Source: Ferranicluibacter rubi (GTDB lineage: Bacteria; Pseudomonadota; Alphaproteobacteria; Rhizobiales; Rhizobiaceae). From it: 64,000 bases of DNA. The stretch is taken from positions 310,001 through 374,000 of the forward strand of contig NZ_JAANCM010000001.1 of the NCBI RefSeq assembly GCF_011603255.1, written 5' to 3'. Made by a program: the position numbers and the translations under genes. Shown here one piece after another: positions 16,517-24,720 of the stretch; position 1 is the first letter of the stretch; each line of letters begins with the position of its first letter. Below the pieces are notes generated by a model, which saw only the letters and a list, made by a program, of their open reading frames with translations, made no database searches and was not told the DNA's origin.

Positions 16517-18439
16517 ATGCGTGTCCTAGACTACCCGTCGCTGCCGGGAATGGCTACTCGAAGAGCGCGTGCCGTTTCGGAAAACACGCCTCTACCCGCC
16601 TTTTCGGTCGATCTGTTGCGCGAAGGACGCCTGCTTCTCAAGCTCGGCATCGGCAAGCCGACGATCGCCCGCATGATGCTGAGGGCACAGGAAAACGGAA
16701 CAACCGCCGAGGAAGAGCTTCTGGCCTCCGGCGAGATCGTCGATACGCTGTATTTCGAGGCGCTGGCGGATCTGCTCGGGCTACCCTTCATGGCGGAGAT
16801 CGATGTCGATCAGGTTCATGATGCCGAGACGCTGGATGCGCAGCTCGTCTTACCGGACATGCTGCGCCTCTACCATTCCAGCCGTCCGGCGATCACCGTC
16901 ATCGTGCCCAAACTCAGCCAGATCCACGACCTCGCGCTGACGCTTGATCGACGACCGGCGCTTGCCGAGATCCTGGCCGTGTCGACGCCGCGTGCGGTGC
17001 GGACAGCTGCCTGGGCGGCGGGCCGGGAGCGGCGCGTGCGCGACACGGTCAGCCTTCTCTTCGAGGCAGCGCCGCTGCATAGCGCCCGCATCGTCTTCTG
17101 GGGCAAGCAAGGATTCTATGCCGGGCTCGGGCTTTCGCTTTTCGTTTTCTCCGCTTTTCTCGCGCCTCTCGTCTGGCTGCTGGTCACGCATCTCCTGTTG
17201 ACCAGCCTCTATTTCTGCCAGCTTTTCCTGCGTGCGCGAGCTCTCCTCCATGTGAAAAAAGCCGTAACAAAGCTGCCATCCGTCGAGAGGCTCGAGGGGC
17301 AGCAGACGGGGCCTCTCCCGGTCTACTCGATCTTCGTCGCTCTCTACCGCGAGACGGAGGTGGTGGCGCAACTGGTCGGAGCCCTCGACCGTCTCGACTG
17401 GCCCCGGTCGCGCCTCGATATCAAGCTGATCTGCGAGGCTGACGATGGCGAAACGCTTGCGGCGCTGGAAGCCCTTTCGCTGTCCTCCGAATACGAGATC
17501 GTGCGCGTTCCCCCGGCCGGGCCGCGCACGAAGCCGAAGGCGCTGAGCTATGCCCTGCCCGGTGCGCGCGGTGCGTTTCTCACCATCTACGACGCGGAGG
17601 ACCGGCCGGACCCGGGGCAGTTGCGGGAGGCTCATGCCGTTTTTCTTGCCGCGGATCCGCGCGTTGCGTGCCTCCAGTCGCCTTTGGTCGTCACGAATGC
17701 TAAAGCGGGCTGGCTCAGTGCGATGTTCGCGCTCGAATATGCCGCGCTGTTTCGCGGGCTCCTGCCCTTCCTGTCCTCTGCCGGTCTCCCTCTGCCACTC
17801 GGCGGCACCTCGAACCATTTTCGTGTGGATGTGCTCAAGGCGGTCGGGGGCTGGGATCCCTTCAATACGACGGAGGACGCGGATCTCGGCATGCGGCTCC
17901 ATCGGCTAGGCTACCGGTCGCAGATGATCCTCCGCCCGACGCTTGAGGACGCGCCGACGGACACGGCAGCCTGGTTTGCTCAGCGGACGCGGTGGTACAA
18001 GGGCTGGCTACAGACGTGGCTCGTGATGATGCGCGACCCCGGACATCTCCATCGACAGATGGGATGGAAGGCCTTCGCAACCTCGCAGATCCTCGTGGCC
18101 GGCATGATCCTGTCGGCGCTCAGCCATCCGCTGACCATCGCCTTCCTGTTCTATCTCGGCTGGACGTTGCTGGCCGGCAACCTTTCGAGCGGAGACACGA
18201 TCCTTGCCTCCTGCCTGATGCTCCTCGATATCCTCAATGTCATCGGAAGCTACGCCATCGTGATCCAGCTCGGCCGCAAGTCGATGAGCGCCGACGAGTG
18301 GCGGGCGGTGGGTGGACGATGGCGGGCCGTATCCGTCTACTGGCTGATGATTTCCGGCGCGGCCTGGGCCGCCATCATCGAGCTCTATCGCAAGCCGTTC
18401 GTCTGGAACAAGACCCCGCATCGGCCGACGGCGCCATAG
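16517..18439 (+). CDS. Membrane glycosyltransferase family 2 with N-terminal secretion-ATPase-like domain
   Basis: 640 residues. Residues 30-100 (LLLKLGIGKPTIARMMLRA, EELLASGEIVDTLYFEALADLLGLPF) resemble the MshEN/type II secretion ATPase N-terminal domain. Two membrane helices follow at about 205-250. A GT2 catalytic domain then shows YSIFVALYRE, a DXD-like YDAEDRPD, TTEDADLG and the processive-transferase motif QRTRW, and ends with three or four membrane helices. This is the layout of inner-membrane enzymes that polymerise and export beta-glycans. The ATG at 16517 follows GAGG by five bases; an upstream in-frame start at 16439 is unlikely. The TAG stop coincides with the start of a repeat at 18437. 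A diguanylate cyclase converges from downstream. The polymer is unknown. Confidence 0.85.
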   Translation: MRVLDYPSLPGMATRRARAVSENTPLPAFSVDLLREGRLLLKLGIGKPTIARMMLRAQENGTTAEEELLASGEIVDTLYFEALADLLGLPFMAEIDVDQVHDAETLDAQLVLPDMLRLYHSSRPAITVIVPKLSQIHDLALTLDRRPALAEILAVSTPRAVRTAAWAAGRERRVRDTVSLLFEAAPLHSARIVFWGKQGFYAGLGLSLFVFSAFLAPLVWLLVTHLLLTSLYFCQLFLRARALLHVKKAVTKLPSVERLEGQQTGPLPVYSIFVALYRETEVVAQLVGALDRLDWPRSRLDIKLICEADDGETLAALEALSLSSEYEIVRVPPAGPRTKPKALSYALPGARGAFLTIYDAEDRPDPGQLREAHAVFLAADPRVACLQSPLVVTNAKAGWLSAMFALEYAALFRGLLPFLSSAGLPLPLGGTSNHFRVDVLKAVGGWDPFNTTEDADLGMRLHRLGYRSQMILRPTLEDAPTDTAAWFAQRTRWYKGWLQTWLVMMRDPGHLHRQMGWKAFATSQILVAGMILSALSHPLTIAFLFYLGWTLLAGNLSSGDTILASCLMLLDILNVIGSYAIVIQLGRKSMSADEWRAVGGRWRAVSVYWLMISGAAWAAIIELYRKPFVWNKTPHRPTAP

Positions 18440-18484
18440 AGCATTCCAGCCGGAGCGGAATCGTTTCGGCGTCGGACAATGCGG
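18437..18484. repeat. Short degenerate rhizobial palindromic repeat
   Basis: TAGAGCATTCCAGC...GACAATGCGG, an imperfect inverted repeat with GCATT (from 18441) and AATGC (to 18482) at its ends. Its TAGAGC end overlaps the TAG stop of the glycosyltransferase gene. It lies between two convergent genes. Confidence 0.55.
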
Positions 18485-18499
18485 ACGAGAGCCGGCCGC

Positions 18500-19942
18500 T
18501 CAGCGCCTCCGATTGGCCGCAGCGCGGCTGTAATAGGCCTGCTTCTGCTTGTACATGTCGATATCGGCGCGCTTGACCAGGGCTTCCATGCTCTCCGTGG
18601 CCGAACTGGTTGCGCGGCCCATGGAGACGCTGAGCGTGCCCGTGGGATAGAACTGGTTGTTGATCTTCAGGAGATCGTCGATGCTCTCGATCATCGCGGC
18701 CACCGCCATCTCGTCGGCACCGGGCATGAGCAGGGCGAATTCGTCGCCGCCGATGCGCGCGGCGCGATTGGGCCCGCTCACCGCCTCATTCAACACCTCA
18801 CCCAAACGCCGCAGCAGCGCATCGCCGGCATCGTGGCCGCGCTGATCGTTCGCCTCCTTCAGACCGTTAAGATCGAGAATGACGACGGACACCGGGCGTA
18901 GCGACTTCCGCTCGATCCGGTTCAGCTCCTCCATGTAGAAGGCACGGTTGTGCAGCTTGGTCAGAACGTCGTGCTTGCCGAGATATTCCAGATAGGCTTC
19001 GGCCTTCTTGCGGGCGGTAATATCGGTCAGGGCGACCTGGACCAGCGACCAGTCGTCCTCGTGCCCCGGCAGCACGGAAAACTGCAGCAGCACGAACCGC
19101 TCGGACCCGTCGAGCGCATAGTTGACGACTTCGCGATGGTGAAACAGATTGCCGTTCCATAGCTCGATCAGTTGCTCGCGAAAATGCTGCTGCATGTTGC
19201 CGCGGAAGATCTCGGCGAGCCGATGGAACAGCGTCCGGCGGTCGGGAGCCCCGAAAAGATCGAGCGTCGCCTGATTGACGTCGATCACCCGGATCTCGCT
19301 CATGCACTGCGTGACGAACTCGGGATGAACATCGGTGAACACGCGGAAGTCCACGATGCCGCGCCGGCGCACGTCGTCCAGCAAGATCTTGATCCGGCTG
19401 AAATCTTCCACCCAGAGCGAGACCGGGGAGTGTTCGAAGATCCCTTCCGCATATTGGCGGCTTTCCCGCTCCGCGCGGGCTGCTGTTTCGCGCGCCGTCA
19501 CGTCTTCCGTGGTCAGAAGGACCCGGGCCAGCGTTCCTTCGTGGCCCGGAAGCACATTGCCTCTCAGCTGGATGTCGAGCCTGCGCCCGCCCAATGTGTA
19601 ATTGATGGCATTGCTGGAAAAGGCGGATTTGCCGTCGAAGAGCTGCGAGAGTTCGCTGATATGGCTGGTCAGCATGTCGTCGCGGAAGACGAGGCCGAGG
19701 TTTTCGACGAGATGATCGAGGTCGCGCGCCTCGAACAGGTCCAGCGTCCGCTTGTTGACCTTCAGTACCTTGATGCGGCTGGAGCAGGCTGCGACACGCG
19801 CGGGATCTTCGGCAAGAAAAGCGGAGATGTTCTCGACGCCCTCTCCACGCCATGTCTCGAACAAGGCGTGGACGCCGCTGAAATCCTCGATCCACATGGC
19901 GACAGGCGCCAGATCGAACGTTTGGGCTACATCGTCTTCCAT
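18500..19942 (-). CDS. Diguanylate cyclase with duplicated PAS-like sensor
   Basis: 480 residues, no signal peptide. Two copies of a 140-residue sensor module lie exactly 160 residues apart: PVAMWIEDFS (13-22) and PVSLWVEDFS (173-182); KVNKRTLDLF (61-70) and DVNQATLDLF (221-230); VLPGHE at 130 and 290; both end in TAR. A GGDEF domain follows (about 320-480) with the intact catalytic loop IGGDEFALL (GGDEF 398-402), so it should make c-di-GMP from two GTP. The RxxD product-inhibition site is replaced by SGPN, so feedback control is probably absent. Start: ATG 19942, or GTG 19948. It converges on the glycosyltransferase gene. Confidence 0.9.
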   Translation of the reverse strand: MEDDVAQTFDLAPVAMWIEDFSGVHALFETWRGEGVENISAFLAEDPARVAACSSRIKVLKVNKRTLDLFEARDLDHLVENLGLVFRDDMLTSHISELSQLFDGKSAFSSNAINYTLGGRRLDIQLRGNVLPGHEGTLARVLLTTEDVTARETAARAERESRQYAEGIFEHSPVSLWVEDFSRIKILLDDVRRRGIVDFRVFTDVHPEFVTQCMSEIRVIDVNQATLDLFGAPDRRTLFHRLAEIFRGNMQQHFREQLIELWNGNLFHHREVVNYALDGSERFVLLQFSVLPGHEDDWSLVQVALTDITARKKAEAYLEYLGKHDVLTKLHNRAFYMEELNRIERKSLRPVSVVILDLNGLKEANDQRGHDAGDALLRRLGEVLNEAVSGPNRAARIGGDEFALLMPGADEMAVAAMIESIDDLLKINNQFYPTGTLSVSMGRATSSATESMEALVKRADIDMYKQKQAYYSRAAANRRR

Positions 19943-20209
19943 CGTCACGAAATCATGGATCCTTGTTGAATCGATGTGTCATTTTTGACTGACCCTTAAA
20001 GCCGTAACCAAGAAAAGACGATCTTGCAACGCGACCGATGCTGCGCCGCACGCAAAACCGGCCTTTCGGGGTATTGCCTTGAAGAACTTGCGTGACATCC
20101 CTTTGAAAGTCACGGTCGTGTCACGCCAATTGACGGGAATATCACACATCCGTATGTTACCCCCATACCGAAGGCTGCAGCTTTCGGGTGGGGATGGGAG
20201 GACGATACG

Positions 20210-21748
20210 ATGGATTGCCTGCTCGGCATCGACAATGGGCTGACGGTGACGAAGGCCGTCGTCTTCCGGCCGGATGGAACGCCGATTTCCGTGGCGCGGC
20301 GCCGGGTCGCGCAGTCCCTTCCGCATCCGCGCTGGGTGGAGCGCGATATGGATGGGCTCTGGACGGCCACGGCCGAGGCGATCCGCGAAGCGATCACGAC
20401 AGCCGGCTGCCGTCCGTCAGACATTAAAGCAGTTGCTGCGACGGCGCATGGCGATGGCGTCTACGTGCTCGGCCGCGACAGCCGGCCGCTCGGGCCTGGC
20501 ATCCTGTCGCTTGACAGCCGCGCCGGTGCATTGTCCGATGCGTGGAACGCGACGGAGATCGCCGCGCAGGCACTCGAACTCACCGGCCAGTCTCCGCATG
20601 CTTCCGCGCCATCGGCCATCCTTGCCTGGATTCGCGACAACCAGCCGGAACGGTTCGCCGGCATCGGTCATGTGCTGGCCTGCAAGGACTGGCTCCGCTT
20701 CTGCCTGACCGGCACGATCGGTACGGACCGGACGGAGGCGAGCATCTCCTTCACGAATGTCGCGACACAGGCCTTCGACCGCGACGCGCTGGCGCTGTTC
20801 GGCCTGGATGCCTTGTGGAACGCGCTTCCCGATATGGCGCCATCGGCCGCGATCGTCGGCGGCGTCACGGCCGCGGCCTCTGCGCTGACGGGGCTTCTGG
20901 AGGGAACGCCGGTCGCTGCCGGGCTGCACGACGTGACGGCCTCGGCTCTGGGGATCGGCGGGCATGAGACGGGATTGCTGTCGATCGTTGCCGGCACCTA
21001 TTCGATCAACGAAGTGGTAACGGACCGGCCGGTGACCGATCCGCGCTGGCATTGCCGAAGCGCCATCGAGCCCGGACAGTGGAACAACATGGCCGTTTCC
21101 CCGGCATCCACGGCCAACTACGACTGGTTCCTCGACCAGTTCTGCCGCGCCGAGCAGAGCGAAGCCGCGAAAAGCGGCGCTGGCGTTCACGAGCTTCTGA
21201 AGCCGGAACTCGATGCCGCCTTCGGTCGTCCGTCCGATATCCTGTTCCACCCCTACCTGTTCGGTTCGCCCTATGGCAGCACGGCGAGCGCCGGCTTTTT
21301 CGGCGTTCACGGCTGGCACGATCGCGGCGACATGCTGAAGGCCGTGCTCGAAGGCATCGTCTTCAACCACAAGGCTCATGTGGACGACCTGCGGAGCGTC
21401 ATGCCGATCACGGAGGCGCGGATTTCGGGCGGCGGCGCGCGAAACCCTGCGCTGTCGCAGATGTTTGCCGACGCGCTCGACCTGCCGGTGCATGTGACCT
21501 CGGCGGATGAGGCCGCAGCCTGGGGTGCGGCACTGACGGCAGGGGCAGCCATCGGCCTCTATGACAGCCCGCAGGCCGGCGCACGCCAGACCACGACGAT
21601 CCTGCGCAGCCACACGCCGAACGCTGAGCGAAGGGCGGCCCTTGCGGCACGGTACACCCTTTACCGCGAGATGGCGGAAGCGATGCAGCCGCACTGGCGG
21701 GCCATCGAACGGCTGGCGGAAGGCTCGCGGAAGGCCATCGCGACATGA
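20210..21748 (+). CDS. FGGY-family carbohydrate kinase
   Basis: ATP-dependent kinase for a sugar or polyol, 512 residues. It shows the N-terminal phosphate-binding motif GIDNGLTVTKAVVF, the substrate-region text WVERDMDGLW and AATAHGDG, a probable catalytic base Asp241 (AAGLHDVTASALG), and the C-terminal ADP-binding motif ISGGGARNP near 404. The text is closest in my memory to L-xylulose/erythritol-type kinases rather than to GlpK or XylB, but the substrate is not decided. A strong GGGAGGACG site precedes the ATG. It overlaps the DeoR gene by ATGA, and a GlpD-like dehydrogenase follows, so phosphorylation then oxidation of a polyol phosphate is the likely pathway. No transporter is adjacent. 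Confidence 0.87.
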   Translation: MDCLLGIDNGLTVTKAVVFRPDGTPISVARRRVAQSLPHPRWVERDMDGLWTATAEAIREAITTAGCRPSDIKAVAATAHGDGVYVLGRDSRPLGPGILSLDSRAGALSDAWNATEIAAQALELTGQSPHASAPSAILAWIRDNQPERFAGIGHVLACKDWLRFCLTGTIGTDRTEASISFTNVATQAFDRDALALFGLDALWNALPDMAPSAAIVGGVTAAASALTGLLEGTPVAAGLHDVTASALGIGGHETGLLSIVAGTYSINEVVTDRPVTDPRWHCRSAIEPGQWNNMAVSPASTANYDWFLDQFCRAEQSEAAKSGAGVHELLKPELDAAFGRPSDILFHPYLFGSPYGSTASAGFFGVHGWHDRGDMLKAVLEGIVFNHKAHVDDLRSVMPITEARISGGGARNPALSQMFADALDLPVHVTSADEAAAWGAALTAGAAIGLYDSPQAGARQTTTILRSHTPNAERRAALAARYTLYREMAEAMQPHWRAIERLAEGSRKAIAT

Positions 21749-22521
21749 AAGCCGATGCGCGCCGGGACGAGATCGCCGACTACATCATGCAGGCCGGACA
21801 GGCACGCATCGAGGATCTCGTCACGCATTTCGGCGTGTCGCGCATGACCATCCACCGACATGTCGATCGCCTCGCCCATCAGGGCGTGCTGCGCAAGCTG
21901 CACGGCACCGTCACCGTTCAGCCATCAGGCCTTTACGAGAGCGCCTTCCGCTACCGCGAGACCGTGGGCAAAGCGGAGAAGGCAGCGCTGGCGCGCGCCG
22001 CGCTTGCCCATGTGGAGCCGGGACAGGCGGTGATGCTCGACGACAGCACCACCGGTGCCGCCCTTGCCGACCTTCTCGTCGGCGTGCGGCCGCTGACGGT
22101 GATCACCAACGGGCTCGTCTCTACCAACAGGCTGATCGACAACGACGAAATCGAGGTGCTCTGCCTCGGCGGCACCTATCACCGCACGTTCAATGCTTTC
22201 ATCGGCCTGATAACCGAGCGCGCCGTGGCAGCGCTGCGGGCCAACGTGTTCTTCTGCTCGGCCTCGGCGGTGGAAGGCGGCACGGCCTTCATCCAGGATG
22301 CGCAGGTGACAAAGGTCAAGCAGGCGATGATGGCCGCGGCCTCGCGCCGCATCCTGCTGCTCGACTCCTCCAAATTCGGCAAGGTCGCCCTGAACGTCTT
22401 TGCCGACCTCACGGCCTTCGATGCCGTGCTGGCCACCGACCGGCTGGCAGACAGCGTCCGCGCCGATCTTCTTGCACGCGGCGTTCCCCTCAGCATCACC
22501 AAGACAGGCAGGACATCATGA
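21745..22521 (+). CDS. DeoR-family transcriptional regulator
   Basis: 258 residues: N-terminal winged helix-turn-helix (ARRDEIADYIMQAGQARIEDLVTHFGVSRMTIHRHVDRL, about 5-45) and a C-terminal sugar-phosphate-sensing domain with LDDSTTGAALADLL, TVITNGLVSTNRL, VLCLGGTYHRTFNAF and LLLDSSKFGKVAL. Regulators of this family usually repress a sugar operon and release on binding a phosphorylated intermediate. The gene sits between the kinase and dehydrogenase genes, overlapping both by ATGA (21745 and 22518), so all three are translationally coupled and it probably controls its own operon from the 19943-20209 promoter region. Confidence 0.93.
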   Translation: MKADARRDEIADYIMQAGQARIEDLVTHFGVSRMTIHRHVDRLAHQGVLRKLHGTVTVQPSGLYESAFRYRETVGKAEKAALARAALAHVEPGQAVMLDDSTTGAALADLLVGVRPLTVITNGLVSTNRLIDNDEIEVLCLGGTYHRTFNAFIGLITERAVAALRANVFFCSASAVEGGTAFIQDAQVTKVKQAMMAAASRRILLLDSSKFGKVALNVFADLTAFDAVLATDRLADSVRADLLARGVPLSITKTGRTS

Positions 22522-24242
22522 GCGAAACCGTCAACGAGACGCGCTGGCCGGGCGGCATGGCCGAGCGCATGGAAGCGATCGCCAGAACCGGCACCGTCAA
22601 TGTCGTCATCATCGGCGCCGGCGTCAACGGCGCCGGGTTGTTTCGCGATCTCTGCGCACAGGGGCTCACCTGCCTCATCCTCGACAAGTCGGATTACGGC
22701 TCCGGCACGAGTGCCGCACCCTCGCGGCTGATCCATGGGGGGCTGAAATATCTGGAAACGGGCGAGCTGCGGCTGGTCGCGCAATCCACCTATGAGCGTA
22801 ACCTGCTGCTGCGCAACGCGCCACATTATGTGAAGCCGCTCGCGACCGTCATTCCGATCTTCTCGTGGACGAAAGGCGTCTGGTCGGCCGTGCGCACGCT
22901 CTTCGGTGCCAAGGGAACGCCGCGCAGCCGCGGCGCGCTTCTGATCAAGACCGGGCTTTCGATGTATGACGCCTATGGCGCCCGCCAGCGGGTGATGCCG
23001 CGGCACACGATGGCCGGCAAGGCCGCATCGCTGCGCAGCCTGCCGGCGCTGACGCCGCGCATCGTGGCCACCGGCACCTATTACGACGCGACCGTAACGC
23101 ATCCCGAGCGACTGGTGGCCGAACTGGTGCGCGACGGCCTCGCGGCGAGCCCCACCTCCGCGGCCGTCAATCATGCACGTCTGGAAAGCCGCGCCGGCGA
23201 TACGCTTATTATTTCCAGCCTGCTCGACGGCGCGCAGTTGCGCGTGAAGCCGAAGCTCGTGGTCAATGCCGGCGGGCCCTGGATCGACACGGTCAATGCG
23301 ACGCTCGGCGAGACCTCCCGCATGATCGGGGGCACCAAGGGCTCGCACATCCTGCTGCGCCACGATGCGCTGCTGAAGGAACTCGCCGGCCGGATGATCT
23401 ACTTCGAGGCCGATGACGGCCGCATCTGCCTCGTCTTCGACTATCTCGGCCGCGCGATGGTCGGCTCGACCGACATCAAGGCCGACCAGCCGGACAGCGT
23501 GCGCTGCGAAGATGACGAGATCGAGTATCTTCTGGACAGCCTTGGCAAGCTCCTGCCGAAGATGCAATTCGACCGCAGCCAGATCGTCTACACCTATAGC
23601 GGCATCCGTCCTTTGCCGGCTAATAATGCGAGCGATCCCGGCCTGATCAGCCGCGATCACGTGACGCCGGTGCTGGAGCCAACGGGCGACCGTCCGTTCC
23701 CCGTTCTGTCGTTGGTCGGCGGCAAGTGGACGACGTTTCGCGGCTATGCGGAAGAGGTGGCTGACACCGTGCTGAAACGTCTTGGTCGGGTGCGCACGGT
23801 TTCGACGGAAGCCATGCCCATCGGCGGAGGCCGCGACTATCCGGGTGACAATGCTGCACGCCACCGGCTGGTGGCCGATATCGCCGCGACGTCAGGCCTT
23901 TCCCAGGCGCAAACGGTGGCGCTGTTTGCCCGCTACGGAACGACGGCGCGCACTGTCGCTCTGCACATCGCCGCATCGAGCGCAGCGCCCCTTCCCGACG
24001 CGCCGGACCATGTCGAGGGCGAGATCGATTATCTCGTACGCCACGAGCAGGTGGGACGGCTCGCCGATATCGTGCTTCGCCGCACGGCGCTTGCCGTCAC
24101 GGGCACGCTGACGCTGCGTCTCCTTCGCCGTATCGCGGAGATTGCCGGGCAGGCGCTCGATTGGAATGCGGCGAGGATAGAGCAGGAGATCGAGAGCGTC
24201 AGAGACGAACTCTCGCGACTGCATGGCGTGACCCTGGCTTAG
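22518..24242 (+). CDS. FAD-dependent glycerol-3-phosphate dehydrogenase-like protein (GlpD/EryB type)
   Basis: 574 residues. The FAD-binding Rossmann motif GAGVNG occupies 33-38, followed by DKSDYGSGTSAAPSRLIHGGLKYLE, the GlpD-family flavin/substrate signature, and a conserved FAD segment YSGIRPLP...SLVGGKWTTFRGYAE. The C-terminal helical domain (about 430-560) matches the GlpD cap. Expected reaction: oxidation of a polyol phosphate (glycerol-3-phosphate or, given the kinase, a tetritol/pentitol phosphate), with electrons passed to quinone at the inner membrane. It overlaps the regulator gene by four bases. Whether it is a true glpD is open, because the partner kinase does not look like GlpK. 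Confidence 0.88.
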   Translation: MSETVNETRWPGGMAERMEAIARTGTVNVVIIGAGVNGAGLFRDLCAQGLTCLILDKSDYGSGTSAAPSRLIHGGLKYLETGELRLVAQSTYERNLLLRNAPHYVKPLATVIPIFSWTKGVWSAVRTLFGAKGTPRSRGALLIKTGLSMYDAYGARQRVMPRHTMAGKAASLRSLPALTPRIVATGTYYDATVTHPERLVAELVRDGLAASPTSAAVNHARLESRAGDTLIISSLLDGAQLRVKPKLVVNAGGPWIDTVNATLGETSRMIGGTKGSHILLRHDALLKELAGRMIYFEADDGRICLVFDYLGRAMVGSTDIKADQPDSVRCEDDEIEYLLDSLGKLLPKMQFDRSQIVYTYSGIRPLPANNASDPGLISRDHVTPVLEPTGDRPFPVLSLVGGKWTTFRGYAEEVADTVLKRLGRVRTVSTEAMPIGGGRDYPGDNAARHRLVADIAATSGLSQAQTVALFARYGTTARTVALHIAASSAAPLPDAPDHVEGEIDYLVRHEQVGRLADIVLRRTALAVTGTLTLRLLRRIAEIAGQALDWNAARIEQEIESVRDELSRLHGVTLA

Positions 24243-24570
24243 TCGCCGGGGTCCCATCGCTTGATGTGCGCCAATATCTCGAGATCGCCTCGGACAATAA
24301 AAAAGGCCGGGGCGAAACCGCACCGACCTTCCTCATTCGCTTTTATCAAGTTGCCAGTACATCCGTGGTCAAATCGACGAAAGCTTGTATCGGACCCGAG
24401 AACATCTCTTTTCGAAACGCTCGACCGGTTGCCGATGAGAGAGATATAGGAGCCGAATGTGACGACTTCAAGTCGAAGCCGAATTTTCTTCGCAGAATCA
24501 TTCTGATCGAGATTTTTGTTCCAGGAAGCGGCTCAGTGATACGCCGTTTCGCTCGAACCCCTGAGATAGC
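24243..24570. other. Intergenic stretch with gene remnants beside tRNA-Gly
   Basis: These 328 bases hold an imperfect hairpin around 24297-24335 (AAAAAAGGCCGG...CCGACCTT, a likely terminator for the GlpD-like gene) and then AT-richer DNA with fragments described at 24346. No complete gene is present. Confidence 0.55.
24346..24540 (-). pseudogene. Possible C-terminal remnant of a LysR-type regulator
   Basis: On the minus strand a frame ending in TGA at 24346-24348 reads FRKEMFSGPIQAFVDLTTDV near its end, which resembles the last strand-helix of LysR-family effector domains (typically ...AFIDFL). There is no start codon of its own or DNA-binding half; upstream in frame it runs into the tRNA gene. 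A second short tail ending SRFLEQKSRSE-stop lies in another frame at about 24490-24555. Base composition is more AT-rich than the neighbours. It looks like debris rather than a working gene, but similarity is judged by eye only. Confidence 0.3.
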
Positions 24571-24644
24571 TGGAGCGGGTGAAGGGAATCGAACCCTCGT
24601 ATTCAGCTTGGGAAGCTGCTGCTCTACCATTGAGCTACACCCGC
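24571..24644 (-). tRNA. tRNA-Gly (anticodon CCC)
   Basis: 74 nt on the minus strand, from GCGGGTGTAGC to an encoded CCA. Seven-base acceptor stem GCGGGTG/CACCCGC, D-arm AGCTCAATGGTAGAGC, anticodon loop TTCCCAA giving CCC, and T-arm GAGGGTTCGATTCCCTT. It closely follows the E. coli glyU pattern. The anticodon stem's first pair is G-A. Confidence 0.96.
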
Positions 24645-24720
24645 CGATGCGCCAGACATCCAACAGATGCGGCGGCGTGTCAATCCTCAAGCGAGAATAC
24701 GAGGCTTCGAAACGCGCTTA

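Noticed and set aside
21561-22517. Upstream extension of the GlpD-like frame through the kinase and DeoR genes (possible 893-residue fusion)
   Set aside because: The extension overlaps two well-supported genes in another frame, and the ATGA overlap at 22518 gives a normal start.
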